DNA of 64,000 nucleotides from positions 62,001 through 126,000 of the forward strand of contig NZ_JAPELY010000004.1 in assembly GCF_026343295.1 (NCBI RefSeq). Direction: 5' to 3'. Below the pieces are notes generated by a model. It was not told where the DNA came from. It was given only the letters and a program-made list of their open reading frames with translations, and searched no databases. Below are positions 1 through 8,605 of the stretch, in pieces. Made by a program: the position numbers and the translations under genes. Numbering within the stretch: the stretch's first letter is position 1; every line of letters starts with the position of its first letter. The DNA comes from Streptomyces sp. NBC_00083 (GTDB taxonomy: Bacteria; Actinomycetota; Actinomycetes; Streptomycetales; Streptomycetaceae).

Positions 1-1395
1 CGTGGCCGCGGCAGAGGCCGTGACGATCAGCACGACCGCGGTCAGGACGACTGGGACGGCGGTTCCTCCGGATTCGAGCGGGTACCCCCGCAGGACATCG
101 ACGCCGAACAGTCGGTCCTGGGCGGCATGCTGCTCTCCAAGGACGCCATCGCGGACGTCGTGGAGATCATCAAGGGCCACGACTTCTACAAGCCCGCGCA
201 CGAGACCGTCTACACGGCGATCCTCGACCTCTATGCCAAGGGTGAGCCCGCCGACCCCATCACGGTCGCCGCGGAGCTGGTCAAGCGCGGCGAGATCACC
301 CGGGTCGGCGGCGCCTCGTACCTGCACACGCTGGTCCAGTCGGTGCCGACGGCGGCCAACGCCTCGTACTACGCGGAGATCGTCCACGAGCGTGCGGTGC
401 TGCGCCGGCTCGTCGAGGCAGGCACGAAGATCACGCAAATGGGATACGCGGCGGACGGCGACGTCGACGACATCGTCAACTCCGCCCAGGCCGAGATCTA
501 CGCGGTCACCGAGCAGCGCACCAGCGAGGACTATCTGCCGCTCGGCGACATCATGGAGGGCGCCCTCGACGAGATCGAGGCGATCGGCTCGCGCAGCGGC
601 GAGATGACCGGAGTGCCCACCGGCTTCACCGACTTCGACTCGCTCACCAACGGCCTGCATCCAGGCCAGATGGTCGTCATCGCCGCCCGACCCGCCATGG
701 GTAAGTCGACCCTGGCGCTCGACTTCGCGCGGGCCTGTTCCATCAAGCACAACCTGCCGAGCGTGATCTTCTCGCTCGAAATGGGACGCAACGAGATCGC
801 GATGCGTCTGCTGTCGGCAGAGGCCCGGGTCGCGCTCCACCACATGCGCTCCGGCACCATGACCGACGAGGACTGGACCCGCCTGGCCCGCCGTATGCCG
901 GACGTCTCCCAGGCGCCGCTCTACATCGACGACTCGCCCAACCTGTCGATGATGGAAATCCGCGCCAAATGCCGGCGGTTGAAGCAGCGCAACGACCTCC
1001 GCCTCGTCGTCATCGACTATCTGCAGCTGATGCAGTCCGGCGGTTCGAAGCGCGCCGAGAGCCGGCAGCAGGAAGTCTCGGACATGTCGCGAAACCTGAA
1101 GCTCCTCGCCAAGGAGCTGCAGCTCCCGGTCATCGCGCTCTCGCAGCTGAACCGTGGCCCCGAGCAGCGCACGGACAAGAAGCCGATGGTGTCCGACCTC
1201 CGCGAATCCGGCTCCATCGAGCAGGACGCGGACATGGTCATCCTGCTGCACCGTGAGGACGCCTACGAGAAGGAGTCGCCCCGCGCGGGCGAGGCGGACC
1301 TGATCGTGGCCAAGCACCGTAACGGCCCGACGGCCACCATCACGGTCGCGTTCCAGGGCCACTACTCGCGCTTCGTGGACATGGCGCAGACCTGA
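1..1395 (+). CDS. dnaB: Replicative DNA helicase DnaB, 5' end outside window
   Basis: Hexameric helicase that unwinds DNA ahead of the replication fork. The frame is open from base 1, so the start lies upstream; 464 codons are visible. The first residues form an Arg/Gly/Asp-rich low-complexity stretch, followed by the DnaB_N domain (from DIDAEQSVLGGML) and the RecA-like DnaB_C domain. Walker A reads ARPAMGKST (Lys codon near 703) and Walker B reads VVIDYLQL (near 1010). The late motif KHRNGPT is typical of DnaB. There is no intein: motif spacing is continuous. A hairpin follows the stop. In Streptomyces dnaB is one of the origin-proximal replication genes, which anchors the orientation of the window. 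Confidence 0.98.
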   Translation, partial: RGRGRGRDDQHDRGQDDWDGGSSGFERVPPQDIDAEQSVLGGMLLSKDAIADVVEIIKGHDFYKPAHETVYTAILDLYAKGEPADPITVAAELVKRGEITRVGGASYLHTLVQSVPTAANASYYAEIVHERAVLRRLVEAGTKITQMGYAADGDVDDIVNSAQAEIYAVTEQRTSEDYLPLGDIMEGALDEIEAIGSRSGEMTGVPTGFTDFDSLTNGLHPGQMVVIAARPAMGKSTLALDFARACSIKHNLPSVIFSLEMGRNEIAMRLLSAEARVALHHMRSGTMTDEDWTRLARRMPDVSQAPLYIDDSPNLSMMEIRAKCRRLKQRNDLRLVVIDYLQLMQSGGSKRAESRQQEVSDMSRNLKLLAKELQLPVIALSQLNRGPEQRTDKKPMVSDLRESGSIEQDADMVILLHREDAYEKESPRAGEADLIVAKHRNGPTATITVAFQGHYSRFVDMAQT

Positions 1396-1401
1396 CGGGA
1401 G

Positions 1402-1419
1402 AGGCGCGGATCCGCGCCT
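1402..1419 (+). terminator. Hairpin after dnaB
   Basis: Perfect 18-bp palindrome AGGCGCGGATCCGCGCCT seven bases after the dnaB stop, followed by TCC. It is a likely terminator, with no real U tract, as is common in Streptomyces. Confidence 0.5.
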
Positions 1420-1522
1420 TCCGTGCCCTGCCCTCCCCGGCGATCTCCTTTGGCCGGCCCGAAGGGCGGGGAAGCGAGGCGAGCGGCCGGGGGCCGACCC
1501 CCGCGTGAGCGCATCGCTTCAT

Positions 1523-1549
1523 GCCGTCCCCGGCGTCCCCGGGGACGGC
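1523..1549 (-). terminator. Hairpin after the PadR gene
   Basis: Inverted repeat GCCGTCCCC / GGGGACGGC (9-bp arms, 9-nt loop) ending two bases from the stop codon of the minus-strand PadR gene. With the dnaB hairpin it separates two convergent transcripts. Confidence 0.5.
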
Positions 1550-1550
1550 C

Positions 1551-2165
1551 TCACTGGTCCGCCGGCCCCTCCGCGAGGGCGTCCAGCTGGTCCTTCGACC
1601 ACGCCAGCGCCCCGGTCCGCAGGTCGTCGACCACCGCGCGCACCCACTCAAGCTCCGCGGCCGTGACGGCTCGCAGGTACTCGGTCTCCAGGCGGGTGAT
1701 GCGCGGCAGCCCCCGGTCCGCCTCCGCGGCCATGGCCGCTTCCAGGCGGTCCAGCTTCTCCGCGAGGGCGTCGGCCCGCAGCCCCAGTACGTTCGCCATC
1801 TCTCCCGGCGTGAGCAGCAGCAGGTTCGACAGGGCGGCCGGGAACTCCGGGAATTCCTGCTTGGGCGTGGAGAGCATCTCCTCCAGCCAGGCGCGGGCGG
1901 TCGCGCGCCCCGCGTCGGTGACGTCGTACACGGTCCGTTCGGGGTACTGCTGATCGCGCTCCGTCTCGCGAACCGCGATCAGCCCTTCGCCGTTGAGCCG
2001 CTCGATCGTGCGGTAGAGGTTCGCGCGCTGCTTGACGTTGACCACCTGCTCCTTGCCCCAGTCCTTGACCAGGCGCTGGATGCCGTACGGGTGCAGCGGC
2101 TTGTAGTGCAGCAGGGCCAGGACGGTCAGGGCGAGGGGCGAACTGCGCGGAGCAGAGGAAGTCAT
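1551..2165 (-). CDS. PadR family transcriptional regulator
   Basis: 204-residue DNA-binding regulator. The N-terminal winged helix is typical of PadR: LALTVLALLHYKPLHPYGIQ followed by the recognition region NLYRTIERLNGEGLI. A longer C-terminal helical dimerisation region follows (residues about 95-200). The ATG at 2165 (MTSSAPRSS) was chosen over an in-frame GTG at 2174. It is divergent from an unknown gene plus an FAD monooxygenase and probably represses them, because the 100-bp divergent gap contains a cluster of palindromes. The inducer is unknown; PadR proteins often sense phenolics or drugs. Confidence 0.9.
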   Translation of the reverse strand: MTSSAPRSSPLALTVLALLHYKPLHPYGIQRLVKDWGKEQVVNVKQRANLYRTIERLNGEGLIAVRETERDQQYPERTVYDVTDAGRATARAWLEEMLSTPKQEFPEFPAALSNLLLLTPGEMANVLGLRADALAEKLDRLEAAMAAEADRGLPRITRLETEYLRAVTAAELEWVRAVVDDLRTGALAWSKDQLDALAEGPADQ

Positions 2166-2187
2166 GCCCTTCACTTTAGCCCCGGAA

Positions 2188-2223
2188 CAACTAGTTGACG
2201 AGAAACTAGTTGCAGTGCAACTA
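2188..2223. promoter_or_regulatory. Palindrome cluster, probable PadR operator
   Basis: Three related elements lie in the divergent gap: CAACTAGTTG (2188-2197, perfect palindrome), AAACTAGTTGC (2204-2213), and TAGTTGC-AGT-GCAACTA (2207-2223, perfect 7-bp arms). All share the ACTAGTTG core. Position and symmetry suggest autoregulation plus control of the divergent genes. The assignment to this PadR is inference. Confidence 0.5.
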
Positions 2224-2265
2224 TCGAGTGGTCAACGCAACGCAGCCCAGAGAGGAACCACCGAA

Positions 2266-2727
2266 ATGTCCCTCACCGAGCGCATCCACTGCGATCACGG
2301 CCTCGTCAAGCACCTGGGAAGGTGGACCGAGGCCGGCCGTTTCGAGGTCAAGGCCCGCCACGGGGCCGCCGTCCTGGACCTCCGTTCCCCCGGCCTCCCC
2401 GATGACCTCGAGATTCACCTCGACATGGACCGCGCCCTGGTGAAGCTCCTGGTCGACGACAGCACCGCCCTTGACCACGGGAACCTGAGGTGGAACTCGC
2501 GCGGGAAGATCAAGGACTCCCGGCCCTCCTCCACCGGAGACAAGGAGACCGGCCGCCGTATCCATCTGTCCGGCTCGGCCACGAACAGCGAGATCCGCAT
2601 CCACCGGGGTGGCATCGCGATCCTGTCGGCGATGTTCTCCCGCGCCTACGTCCAGGATGTGCGCCGCGCCCACAGGACCGGCGGCGTTCCGACGATCGAC
2701 GACCCGACCAGGGGGAACCGGTCATGA
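2266..2727 (+). CDS. Conserved hypothetical protein next to FAD monooxygenase
   Basis: 153 residues, not recognised as a named family. It starts MSLTERIHCDHGL after the ribosome-binding sequence AGAGGA and is rich in Asp/His/Arg. The body looks beta-rich and repetitive (VLDLRSPGLPDDLEIHLDMD, later GRRIHLSGSATNSEIRIHRGG). There is no signal peptide or membrane segment. The stop overlaps the start of the following FAD monooxygenase by ATGA, so the two are translationally coupled and probably act together. A partner or accessory protein of the oxygenase is a guess. Confidence 0.7.
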   Translation: MSLTERIHCDHGLVKHLGRWTEAGRFEVKARHGAAVLDLRSPGLPDDLEIHLDMDRALVKLLVDDSTALDHGNLRWNSRGKIKDSRPSSTGDKETGRRIHLSGSATNSEIRIHRGGIAILSAMFSRAYVQDVRRAHRTGGVPTIDDPTRGNRS

Positions 2728-3932
2728 CCCGCATCGGCACGGTCCGCACGGCGCTCGTCATCGGCGGCGGGATCGCGGGCCCCGTCGCCGCGATGGCCCT
2801 CCACCGCGCAGGCATCGAAGCCGCCGTCTACGAGGCGTACGACTCCACGGCCGACGGGGTCGGAGGCGCCATGACCATTGCCCCCAACGGCCAGAACGCC
2901 CTCGACGCGATCGGCGCGGGTGCCGTCGTCCGTGACATCGGCACACCGGTCACCGCCATGGGCCTGCGGAGCTGGACGGGCAAGCACCTCGCCCAGTTCG
3001 CCCCGCCCTCCCGCCTCCCGGCGCTGCAGTTCGTCTGGCGCGCCGACTTCTACCGTGCGGTCTACGCCGAGGCGGAGCGCCGCTCGGTACCCATCCACCA
3101 CGGCAAGCGGCTGACCCACGCGACGGACACCGGCTCCGGCGTCACCGCGCACTTCGCGGACGGCACCCGGGCCGACGCCGACATCCTGATCGGCGCCGAC
3201 GGCATCCGCTCCACGGTCCGCCCCCTCATCGACCCGCTCGCGCCGCAGCCGAACTACGCCGGCCTGGTCTGCTTCGGAGCCCGCATGGACCGATCCGGGC
3301 TTCCCTCCACCAACGGCGTCATGTACATGTGCTTCGGCAAGCGTGCCTTCTTCGGCTACCAGGTCTTCGACGACCCCTCGGCGATGTGGTTCGTCAACCT
3401 GCCCCACGGCCTCCCGATGACCGTCGCCGAGGCCCGCGCGATCGGCGCGGAGCACTGGATGCGTACGCTGCGGACCGCATGCGCCGACGACCGCACCCCC
3501 GCCCTCGAAATGATCAGCCGTACCGACCCCGGCCGGCTCCTCATCACCGGCCCGATGGAGAACATGCCAAGGGTCCCGACCTGGACCCGCGGCCGCATGA
3601 CCCTGATCGGCGACGCGGCCCACGCCGCCTCGTCCAGCTCGGGGCAGGGCGCCTCCATCGCCACCGAGAGCGCCGTCGAACTGGCGCGCTGCCTCAGGGA
3701 CCTGCCCTACGACCAGGCTTTCGCGACGTACGAACAGCTGCGCCGGCCCCGCGTCGAACGCATCATCAGGCTCGGCGCCCGTACGAACAGCAACAAGACC
3801 GCAGGCCCGGTCGGACGCGTCGTGCGCGACCTCGTGATGCCGGCGGCCATGAAGCTGGTCAACCCGGAGAAGACAGCCTGGCAGTTCGACCACCACATCG
3901 ACTGGAACACGAAGGCCGCCCCGCTCACCTGA
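2724..3932 (+). CDS. FAD-dependent monooxygenase (PHBH/aromatic hydroxylase type)
   Basis: 402-residue flavoprotein hydroxylase of the PF01494 type. The Rossmann dinucleotide motif GGGIAG is at residues 14-19, the DG motif LIGADGIRS near 156-164, and the second FAD motif LIGDAAHA near 294-301. These features define class A flavin monooxygenases that use NAD(P)H and O2 to hydroxylate or epoxidise small, often aromatic or antibiotic, substrates. It overlaps the preceding gene by four bases. The divergent PadR gene suggests a substrate-inducible detoxification or tailoring module. The substrate cannot be predicted. Confidence 0.92.
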   Translation: MTRIGTVRTALVIGGGIAGPVAAMALHRAGIEAAVYEAYDSTADGVGGAMTIAPNGQNALDAIGAGAVVRDIGTPVTAMGLRSWTGKHLAQFAPPSRLPALQFVWRADFYRAVYAEAERRSVPIHHGKRLTHATDTGSGVTAHFADGTRADADILIGADGIRSTVRPLIDPLAPQPNYAGLVCFGARMDRSGLPSTNGVMYMCFGKRAFFGYQVFDDPSAMWFVNLPHGLPMTVAEARAIGAEHWMRTLRTACADDRTPALEMISRTDPGRLLITGPMENMPRVPTWTRGRMTLIGDAAHAASSSSGQGASIATESAVELARCLRDLPYDQAFATYEQLRRPRVERIIRLGARTNSNKTAGPVGRVVRDLVMPAAMKLVNPEKTAWQFDHHIDWNTKAAPLT

Positions 3933-3967
3933 ACTCCGGCCGGCTCCCCACCACGGGCGAGGCGCGC

Positions 3968-4318
3968 TCAGTCCGTGGCGGGTTCCCGGAATCCCACCAC
4001 GGCCGCGCCGTGCTCGTGCGCCCATTCGGTCAGCACGGCAATCGGCTTCACCAGCGTCCCGCCCAGGTCCGTCAGCACGTACTCGACCTTTCCGCCTTCG
4101 GCGTGGCGGTCGACCAGGCCGTACCCCTGCAACCGCCGGAGCGTCTGGGTCAGGACCTTCCGTGAGATCCCGCCGATCAGGGCGGTCAACTCACCGTGCC
4201 TGCACGGTCTCCGGCTCAACGCGAACAGCACGACCACCGCCCATTTGTCGGCGATGATCTCGATGGCCAGCCGAGCCGGGCAGTCGGCGAGGAAGACGCT
4301 GCCGGGGTACGCACGCAT
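3968..4318 (-). CDS. HxlR family transcriptional regulator
   Basis: 116-residue winged-helix regulator. The family signature is clear: CPARLAIEIIADKWAVVVLF near the N terminus, with the conserved Cys-Pro often used for redox or electrophile sensing. RHGEL.LIGGISRKVLTQTLRRL is the recognition helix and YGLVDR the wing. The ATG at 4318 (MRAYPG) is preferred because the longer in-frame extension lacks family similarity. It diverges from a deacetylase/NmrA-reductase pair; the 88-bp gap contains GGTACC at 4352-4357, a core often seen at HxlR targets. Confidence 0.9.
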   Translation of the reverse strand: MRAYPGSVFLADCPARLAIEIIADKWAVVVLFALSRRPCRHGELTALIGGISRKVLTQTLRRLQGYGLVDRHAEGGKVEYVLTDLGGTLVKPIAVLTEWAHEHGAAVVGFREPATD

Positions 4319-4406
4319 CCCCCGACGGTAGTCCGCGGCAAGGAACCTGGAGGTACCCGCCGCCTCACTAGCGTCCCCGTCGGAAGCTGCCGAGAAGGGG
4401 AAGCGA

Positions 4407-5231
4407 ATGAGAGCTGGGACCGACTGGCCGGGCGGGCGCAAGGTCGTCGCCCTCGTCACCGTCGCGCTGGAGCTGTGGTCGCCGGGCCACTGGCCCGCCT
4501 ACGCGCCGATGGCCGCGGCATGGCCGATGCCCGGCGTCGACGACACGCACAGCACGTCATGGGCGAAGTACGGCGTCACCACCGGCATGCGCCGGCTGCT
4601 CGACCTCCTCGGTGACCTGCCCGCCACCGTCGGCGTCAACGGACTGGTGGCCGAGCTGCACCCCGGGACCGTCGTGGCCGTGCACGAGGCGGGGCACGAG
4701 ATCGCCGCGCACTCCTGGGCCCAGGACGTGGTGCCCGGGATGCTCGATGCCGACGCCGAGCGGACCAATATCCGTCGCTGCACCGACGTTCTCCACGGCG
4801 TCACCGGCGTTCGCCCGACGGGGTGGATGAGCCCGCGGGCCACCGGTTCGCACCACACGGCCGACCTGCTCGCCGAGGCCGGCTACCGCTGGACCGGCGA
4901 CCACTGCGACCACGATTTCCCGCAGATCCTGTCCACCGCCCACGGCCCCCTGGTCTCCCTCATGCACAGCGACCATTCCGACGTCCGCGACGCGGCGGCC
5001 GGCCCGTACGCCTACCGCGACCTGCACCGCGAACTGCTGAACCAGGCGCTCGACGCCCCCGGCCCGGGGGTGTTCCGCCTGACCGTCCACGCGCATGTCG
5101 GGGGCCGGCCGCTCCTCGCGGGCATGATCGGCCAGGTCCTCGACGACCTACGGGCGTCCGACGACGTCTGGGTCGCCACCCACGCCCAAGTCGCCGAACA
5201 CCTCCTGGCGCACCGGGGAGGAACGCGATGA
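4407..5231 (+). CDS. Polysaccharide deacetylase-like (NodB-fold) protein
   Basis: 274 residues with a NodB/carbohydrate-esterase-4 fold, closest in feel to PuuE/allantoinase-like cytoplasmic members: no signal peptide is present. The metal-site segment GHEIAAHSW (His-x4-His) and the later GWMSPRATGS and RWTGDH segments support the family. The first Asp-Asp motif expected in chitin deacetylases is not obvious (TVALELWSPG instead), so the substrate is probably not chitin or peptidoglycan. The ribosome-binding site GAAGGGGAAG lies just upstream. It is coupled to the next gene by ATGA. Confidence 0.8.
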   Translation: MRAGTDWPGGRKVVALVTVALELWSPGHWPAYAPMAAAWPMPGVDDTHSTSWAKYGVTTGMRRLLDLLGDLPATVGVNGLVAELHPGTVVAVHEAGHEIAAHSWAQDVVPGMLDADAERTNIRRCTDVLHGVTGVRPTGWMSPRATGSHHTADLLAEAGYRWTGDHCDHDFPQILSTAHGPLVSLMHSDHSDVRDAAAGPYAYRDLHRELLNQALDAPGPGVFRLTVHAHVGGRPLLAGMIGQVLDDLRASDDVWVATHAQVAEHLLAHRGGTR

Positions 5232-6181
5232 CCCGCGTGCTCGTGGTCGGCGGAACCGGCGCCATGGGCAGCCGTGTGGTCCAGCACCTGCTGGCCACCA
5301 CCGATGCCACCCTCGCCGTCCCCACCCGCCACCCGGAGTCCGCCCACGCCACCGAACTCGCCGCCACGGCCCCCGACCGCGTGCGGCTGGTCCGCTCCGA
5401 CCCGGAGGATCTCGACGTCCTGCTCGGCCAGGCCGATCGCGTCTTCGCCAACACCGACTTCTTTGCCACGGGCAGCGCCGTCGGTGAGTACCGGCAGGGG
5501 CTGCACCTGCTGGCCGCCGCGGAACGGGCCGGCGTGGACCGTTTCATCTGGTCCTCGCTGGACAGCGCGGTGTCCCTGACCGGCCGCCCCGTCCCGCACT
5601 TCGACAGCAAGGGCGCGGTCGCGTCCCACATCGGTCTGATGCGGTCGGAGGAGATGCTCCGCAAGGAGACCGACGGCTGGTACACGGACCACGTCTCGGT
5701 ACTGACCACGGCGCCGTACTTCGAGAACCTGCGGGACCGGCTCGCCCCCGGGCCGGACGGCCACGGCGGCCTGACCTTCCGGCTCCCCCTCGGCGCCGCC
5801 CGCTACCCGCTCATCGCCCTGGACGACATCGCCCGGTTCGCCTGCCACATGTTCGACAACTGGCAGTCCTGGGGCTCCCGCGACCTCGCGGTGATCGGCG
5901 ACAGCCTCACCGGCGACGAGATCGCGGCGGTCTTCGCTCGGGTCACGGGTGTCCCCAGTACGTACGCGCCGATGTCGCACGACGACCTGTGCGCCACCGT
6001 CCCCGACTTCGGCCACGACTACGCGGCGATGTTCCAGTTCTTCGCCGACCGTGATCTCTACTCCCGAGACCGGGACATCAGCCTCCTGCGCCGCCTGCAC
6101 CCCGGCTTGATGACCTTCGAGGACTGGCTGCACCACACGGGATGGGCAGGTCAGGACGGCACCGCCGGCACGGACGGATGA
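5228..6181 (+). CDS. NmrA-like NAD(P)-binding reductase
   Basis: 317 residues of the atypical short-chain dehydrogenase/NmrA family. The N terminus LVVGGTGAMGSRVV is the dinucleotide-binding loop. There is no SDR catalytic Tyr-x3-Lys in the usual place, so it could be a reductase or a redox-sensing protein. It overlaps the deacetylase gene by four bases, and the pair is probably regulated by the divergent HxlR protein, whose Cys-Pro may sense electrophiles or redox state. The physiological substrate is unknown. Confidence 0.85.
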   Translation: MTRVLVVGGTGAMGSRVVQHLLATTDATLAVPTRHPESAHATELAATAPDRVRLVRSDPEDLDVLLGQADRVFANTDFFATGSAVGEYRQGLHLLAAAERAGVDRFIWSSLDSAVSLTGRPVPHFDSKGAVASHIGLMRSEEMLRKETDGWYTDHVSVLTTAPYFENLRDRLAPGPDGHGGLTFRLPLGAARYPLIALDDIARFACHMFDNWQSWGSRDLAVIGDSLTGDEIAAVFARVTGVPSTYAPMSHDDLCATVPDFGHDYAAMFQFFADRDLYSRDRDISLLRRLHPGLMTFEDWLHHTGWAGQDGTAGTDG

Positions 6182-6254
6182 CCACCTGGATGCGCTGCCG
6201 TGGGGTTGAGGCATCTGGGACCCAGGGCCCCTCGTGCCTTCCCCGCGCTCGCCG

Positions 6255-7022
6255 TCATCGTGTCGGCGGGCTCGGTTCGTCGGCGGGATCGTCGATCGGT
6301 ACGCACTCGTTGAGCAGGGCCACGACGTCGTTCCAGGCGCGTTGCGCGTGCTGAGGGTGGTGGCCGACGCCCGGTCGCACGGCTTGGTCGACCGGCGGGT
6401 GGTGGAAGGCGTGCAGGGCGCCGCCGTAGACCGTGAGGCGCCAGTCGACACCCGCGCTCTGCATCTCAGCGGCGAACGCCTCCCTCTGCGCGGGCGCCAT
6501 GATCGGGTCCTCCGAGCCGACACCTGCCCAGACCGGACAGCGGATGCGCGCCGCCTCGCCCGGACGGCCTGTGGTCAGGGCGTTGACCGTGCCGATCGCG
6601 CGGAACTCGACACCGGCTCGGCCGAGTTCGAGCAGAATGGCGCCTCCTGTGCCATACCCGATGGCGGCGATCCGGTCGGGGTCCGTGCGTGCTTCGGCAC
6701 GCAATACGTCGAGTGCCGCCCGGCCGATGTCCCGCAGCCGCTCGGGATCCGCGAGCAGAGGCATCGCGCGCGCCATCATCTCCTCGGGGTCCGTGAACCA
6801 GCGTCCGCCGTGGATGTCGAAGGCAAGTGCCACATAACCGAGTTCGGCCAGGGCGTCCGCCCGGCGCCGCTGGAAGTCGTTGAGCCCGGTGCCCTCGGGC
6901 CCGACCAGGACGGCCGGCCTTCGGCCGGTGCCGGCCGGGAGCGCCAGGTGTCCCACCATCGTCAGGCCGTCGGCCGGATACTCCACCGTTCGCGTCGTAA
7001 CCGCTGTCGTCGTCGCTGTCAT
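6255..7022 (-). CDS. Dienelactone hydrolase-like alpha/beta hydrolase, nucleophile replaced
   Basis: 255 residues of the DLH (PF01738) alpha/beta hydrolase type. The HGGRWF region, an acid in GSEDPIMAP (Asp172) and a base in GGALHAFHHPP (His204) are all in place. The nucleophile elbow, usually GYCFGG or G-x-S-x-G, reads GYGTGG (residues 122-127), so Gly sits at position 124 where Cys or Ser is expected. The protein may be catalytically dead or use another chemistry. ATG 7022 (MTATTTAVTT) was chosen over far upstream codons. It is divergent from the serine hydrolase and convergent with the NmrA gene. Confidence 0.85.
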   Translation of the reverse strand: MTATTTAVTTRTVEYPADGLTMVGHLALPAGTGRRPAVLVGPEGTGLNDFQRRRADALAELGYVALAFDIHGGRWFTDPEEMMARAMPLLADPERLRDIGRAALDVLRAEARTDPDRIAAIGYGTGGAILLELGRAGVEFRAIGTVNALTTGRPGEAARIRCPVWAGVGSEDPIMAPAQREAFAAEMQSAGVDWRLTVYGGALHAFHHPPVDQAVRPGVGHHPQHAQRAWNDVVALLNECVPIDDPADEPSPPTR

Positions 7023-7111
7023 ACGGATGGACGGTAATGACCGGGCGGGTGGAGCGTGGCCCTGTTCACGGCCGGCGGAAGACGTCTGCGCCGGTGTGCC
7101 GGCGAAATGGG

Positions 7112-7141
7112 TTCGACGTCGGCGGGATGCCGGGCTAGACC
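7112..7141 (+). promoter_or_regulatory. Candidate promoter for a leaderless serine hydrolase mRNA
   Basis: TTCGAC (7112-7117) and TAGACC (7136-7141) are 18 bases apart, and the predicted transcription start falls on the ATG at 7148. No Shine-Dalgarno sequence precedes that ATG. Leaderless mRNAs are common in Streptomyces. The -35 match is weak. Confidence 0.35.
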
Positions 7142-7147
7142 TTGCCC

Positions 7148-8551
7148 ATGACGTCATCCAGCTCCGCCGCATCTCCGTCCTCATTCGAAGAACTGCTGCC
7201 CGCGACACAGCGTGCCCTGCTCCATCGCATCGCGGTCGCGCAGTCCGAGGGCCGGGCCCCCTCCCTCGTCGCGGCTGTGGCGAGGGACGGGCGGATGGTC
7301 TGGTCAGGGTCACGCACCTCCGTGGACGGGCATGGCCCGGATGCCGACGTCCAGTACCGCGTCGGCTCCATCACCAAGACGTTCACCGCCGTGCTGGTGA
7401 TGCGGCTGCGTGACGAGGGGCTGCTCGACCTGGCCGATCCGCTGGAGAAGCACCTCCCCGGCACGTCGGCCGGCGGAGCGACCATTGCCCAACTCCTTTC
7501 TCACACAGCCGGGTTGCCCGCCGAGGCGCCATCGCCCTGGTGGGAGCGGACGCCCGGGGACCTGCGGCCCGAGCTCGCCGACGTGCTGGGCGGGCAGCCG
7601 CGACTGCACCCCGCGGGCCGGCTGCACCACTACTCCAACCCGGGCTACGCCCTGCTCGGCTCCCTGGTGGAAGCGGTGCGTGGCGTGCCCTGGGACGAAG
7701 CGCTGCGCGCGGAGGTCCTGGAGCCGTTGGGGCTCGACCGTACGAGTACGCAGCCGGAGCATCCCCATGCGGGAGGCTGGGCCGTGCACCCGTGGGCGGA
7801 TGTCCTGCTGCCCGAACCGTCCCAGGATCTGGGCCTGATGGCGCCCGCCGGCCAGCTGTGGTCGACGGCACGGGACCTCTGCCGCTTCGCCGTCTTCCTC
7901 ATCGAGGGAGACGAACGGGTCCTGCGCGCCGAATCGTTGGCGGAGATGCGTACACCGGCCGTGGCGCCCGAGCCGGGCGGCTGGGAGGGCGGGTACGGGC
8001 TGGGCATGCAGCTGGCGTGTGCGAAGGGCCGTGAACTCGCCGGACACACGGGGTCGTTGCCCGGATTCGTCGCGGGTCTGTGGATGAGCGCGGCTGACGG
8101 GGTGGCAGCCGTCGCGCTGTCCAACGCGACCTCCGGCCCGCTGTGCGGCACGCTGGCGGCCGAGCTCGTGCAGATCGTGGCAGAGGCCGAGCCGCGTCTC
8201 CCCGAGCCCTGGCGCCCCCTCCCCGAGGTGGATGAGCGGCTCCTCGGGCTCACCGGCCCCTGGTACTGGGGCACCCACGTATACGGGCTGCGTCTCACGG
8301 CGGACCAGGGGATGGCGCTGGAGCCCCTGCGCGGCAGCGGTCGGCCCTCCCGGTTCCGGGCTGTCGCCGATGACACCTGGATCGGCCTCGACGGCTACCA
8401 CCGGGGCGAGACGCTCCGAGTGGTGCTGCGGCCGGACGGAACAGTGAGCCATCTCGACCTGGGGTCGTTCGTCTTCACCCGCGAGCCCTACGGGCCCGAC
8501 GCTTCAGCGGTGCCGGGCGGTGTGGACCCCGATGGATGGCGGGGGGTCTGA
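7148..8551 (+). CDS. Serine hydrolase, beta-lactamase class C / esterase family
   Basis: 467 residues of the PF00144 family. The three active-site motifs are all visible: SITK (Ser75-Lys78), YSN (Tyr162-Asn164) and HTG (300-302). There is a roughly 110-residue C-terminal beta domain, as in many actinobacterial D-aminopeptidase/esterase members. No clear signal peptide is seen, arguing against a secreted beta-lactamase and for an intracellular esterase or peptidase. The start is the ATG at 7148; a TTG six bases earlier is possible. It is probably translated from a leaderless message. It is followed immediately by a parS triplet that doubles as a terminator region. Confidence 0.92.
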   Translation: MTSSSSAASPSSFEELLPATQRALLHRIAVAQSEGRAPSLVAAVARDGRMVWSGSRTSVDGHGPDADVQYRVGSITKTFTAVLVMRLRDEGLLDLADPLEKHLPGTSAGGATIAQLLSHTAGLPAEAPSPWWERTPGDLRPELADVLGGQPRLHPAGRLHHYSNPGYALLGSLVEAVRGVPWDEALRAEVLEPLGLDRTSTQPEHPHAGGWAVHPWADVLLPEPSQDLGLMAPAGQLWSTARDLCRFAVFLIEGDERVLRAESLAEMRTPAVAPEPGGWEGGYGLGMQLACAKGRELAGHTGSLPGFVAGLWMSAADGVAAVALSNATSGPLCGTLAAELVQIVAEAEPRLPEPWRPLPEVDERLLGLTGPWYWGTHVYGLRLTADQGMALEPLRGSGRPSRFRAVADDTWIGLDGYHRGETLRVVLRPDGTVSHLDLGSFVFTREPYGPDASAVPGGVDPDGWRGV

Positions 8552-8552
8552 C

Positions 8553-8566
8553 GTTTCACGTGAAAC
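8553..8566. promoter_or_regulatory. parS: parS site 1 (ParB binding)
   Basis: Exact GTTTCACGTGAAAC, the consensus ParB-binding centromere site of Streptomyces, two bases after the serine hydrolase stop. ParB loaded here helps organise and segregate the origin region. Confidence 0.93.
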
Positions 8567-8575
8567 GCGCTGGGT

Positions 8576-8589
8576 GTTCCACGTGAAAC
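8576..8589. promoter_or_regulatory. parS: parS site 2, one mismatch
   Basis: GTTCCACGTGAAAC differs from consensus at the fourth base. It lies at the centre of a 32-bp inverted repeat (8567-8598, arms GCGCTGGGTGTT / AACACCCAGCGC) broken only by that mismatch. Confidence 0.85.
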
Positions 8590-8605
8590 ACCCAGCGCAG
8601 GCTGA

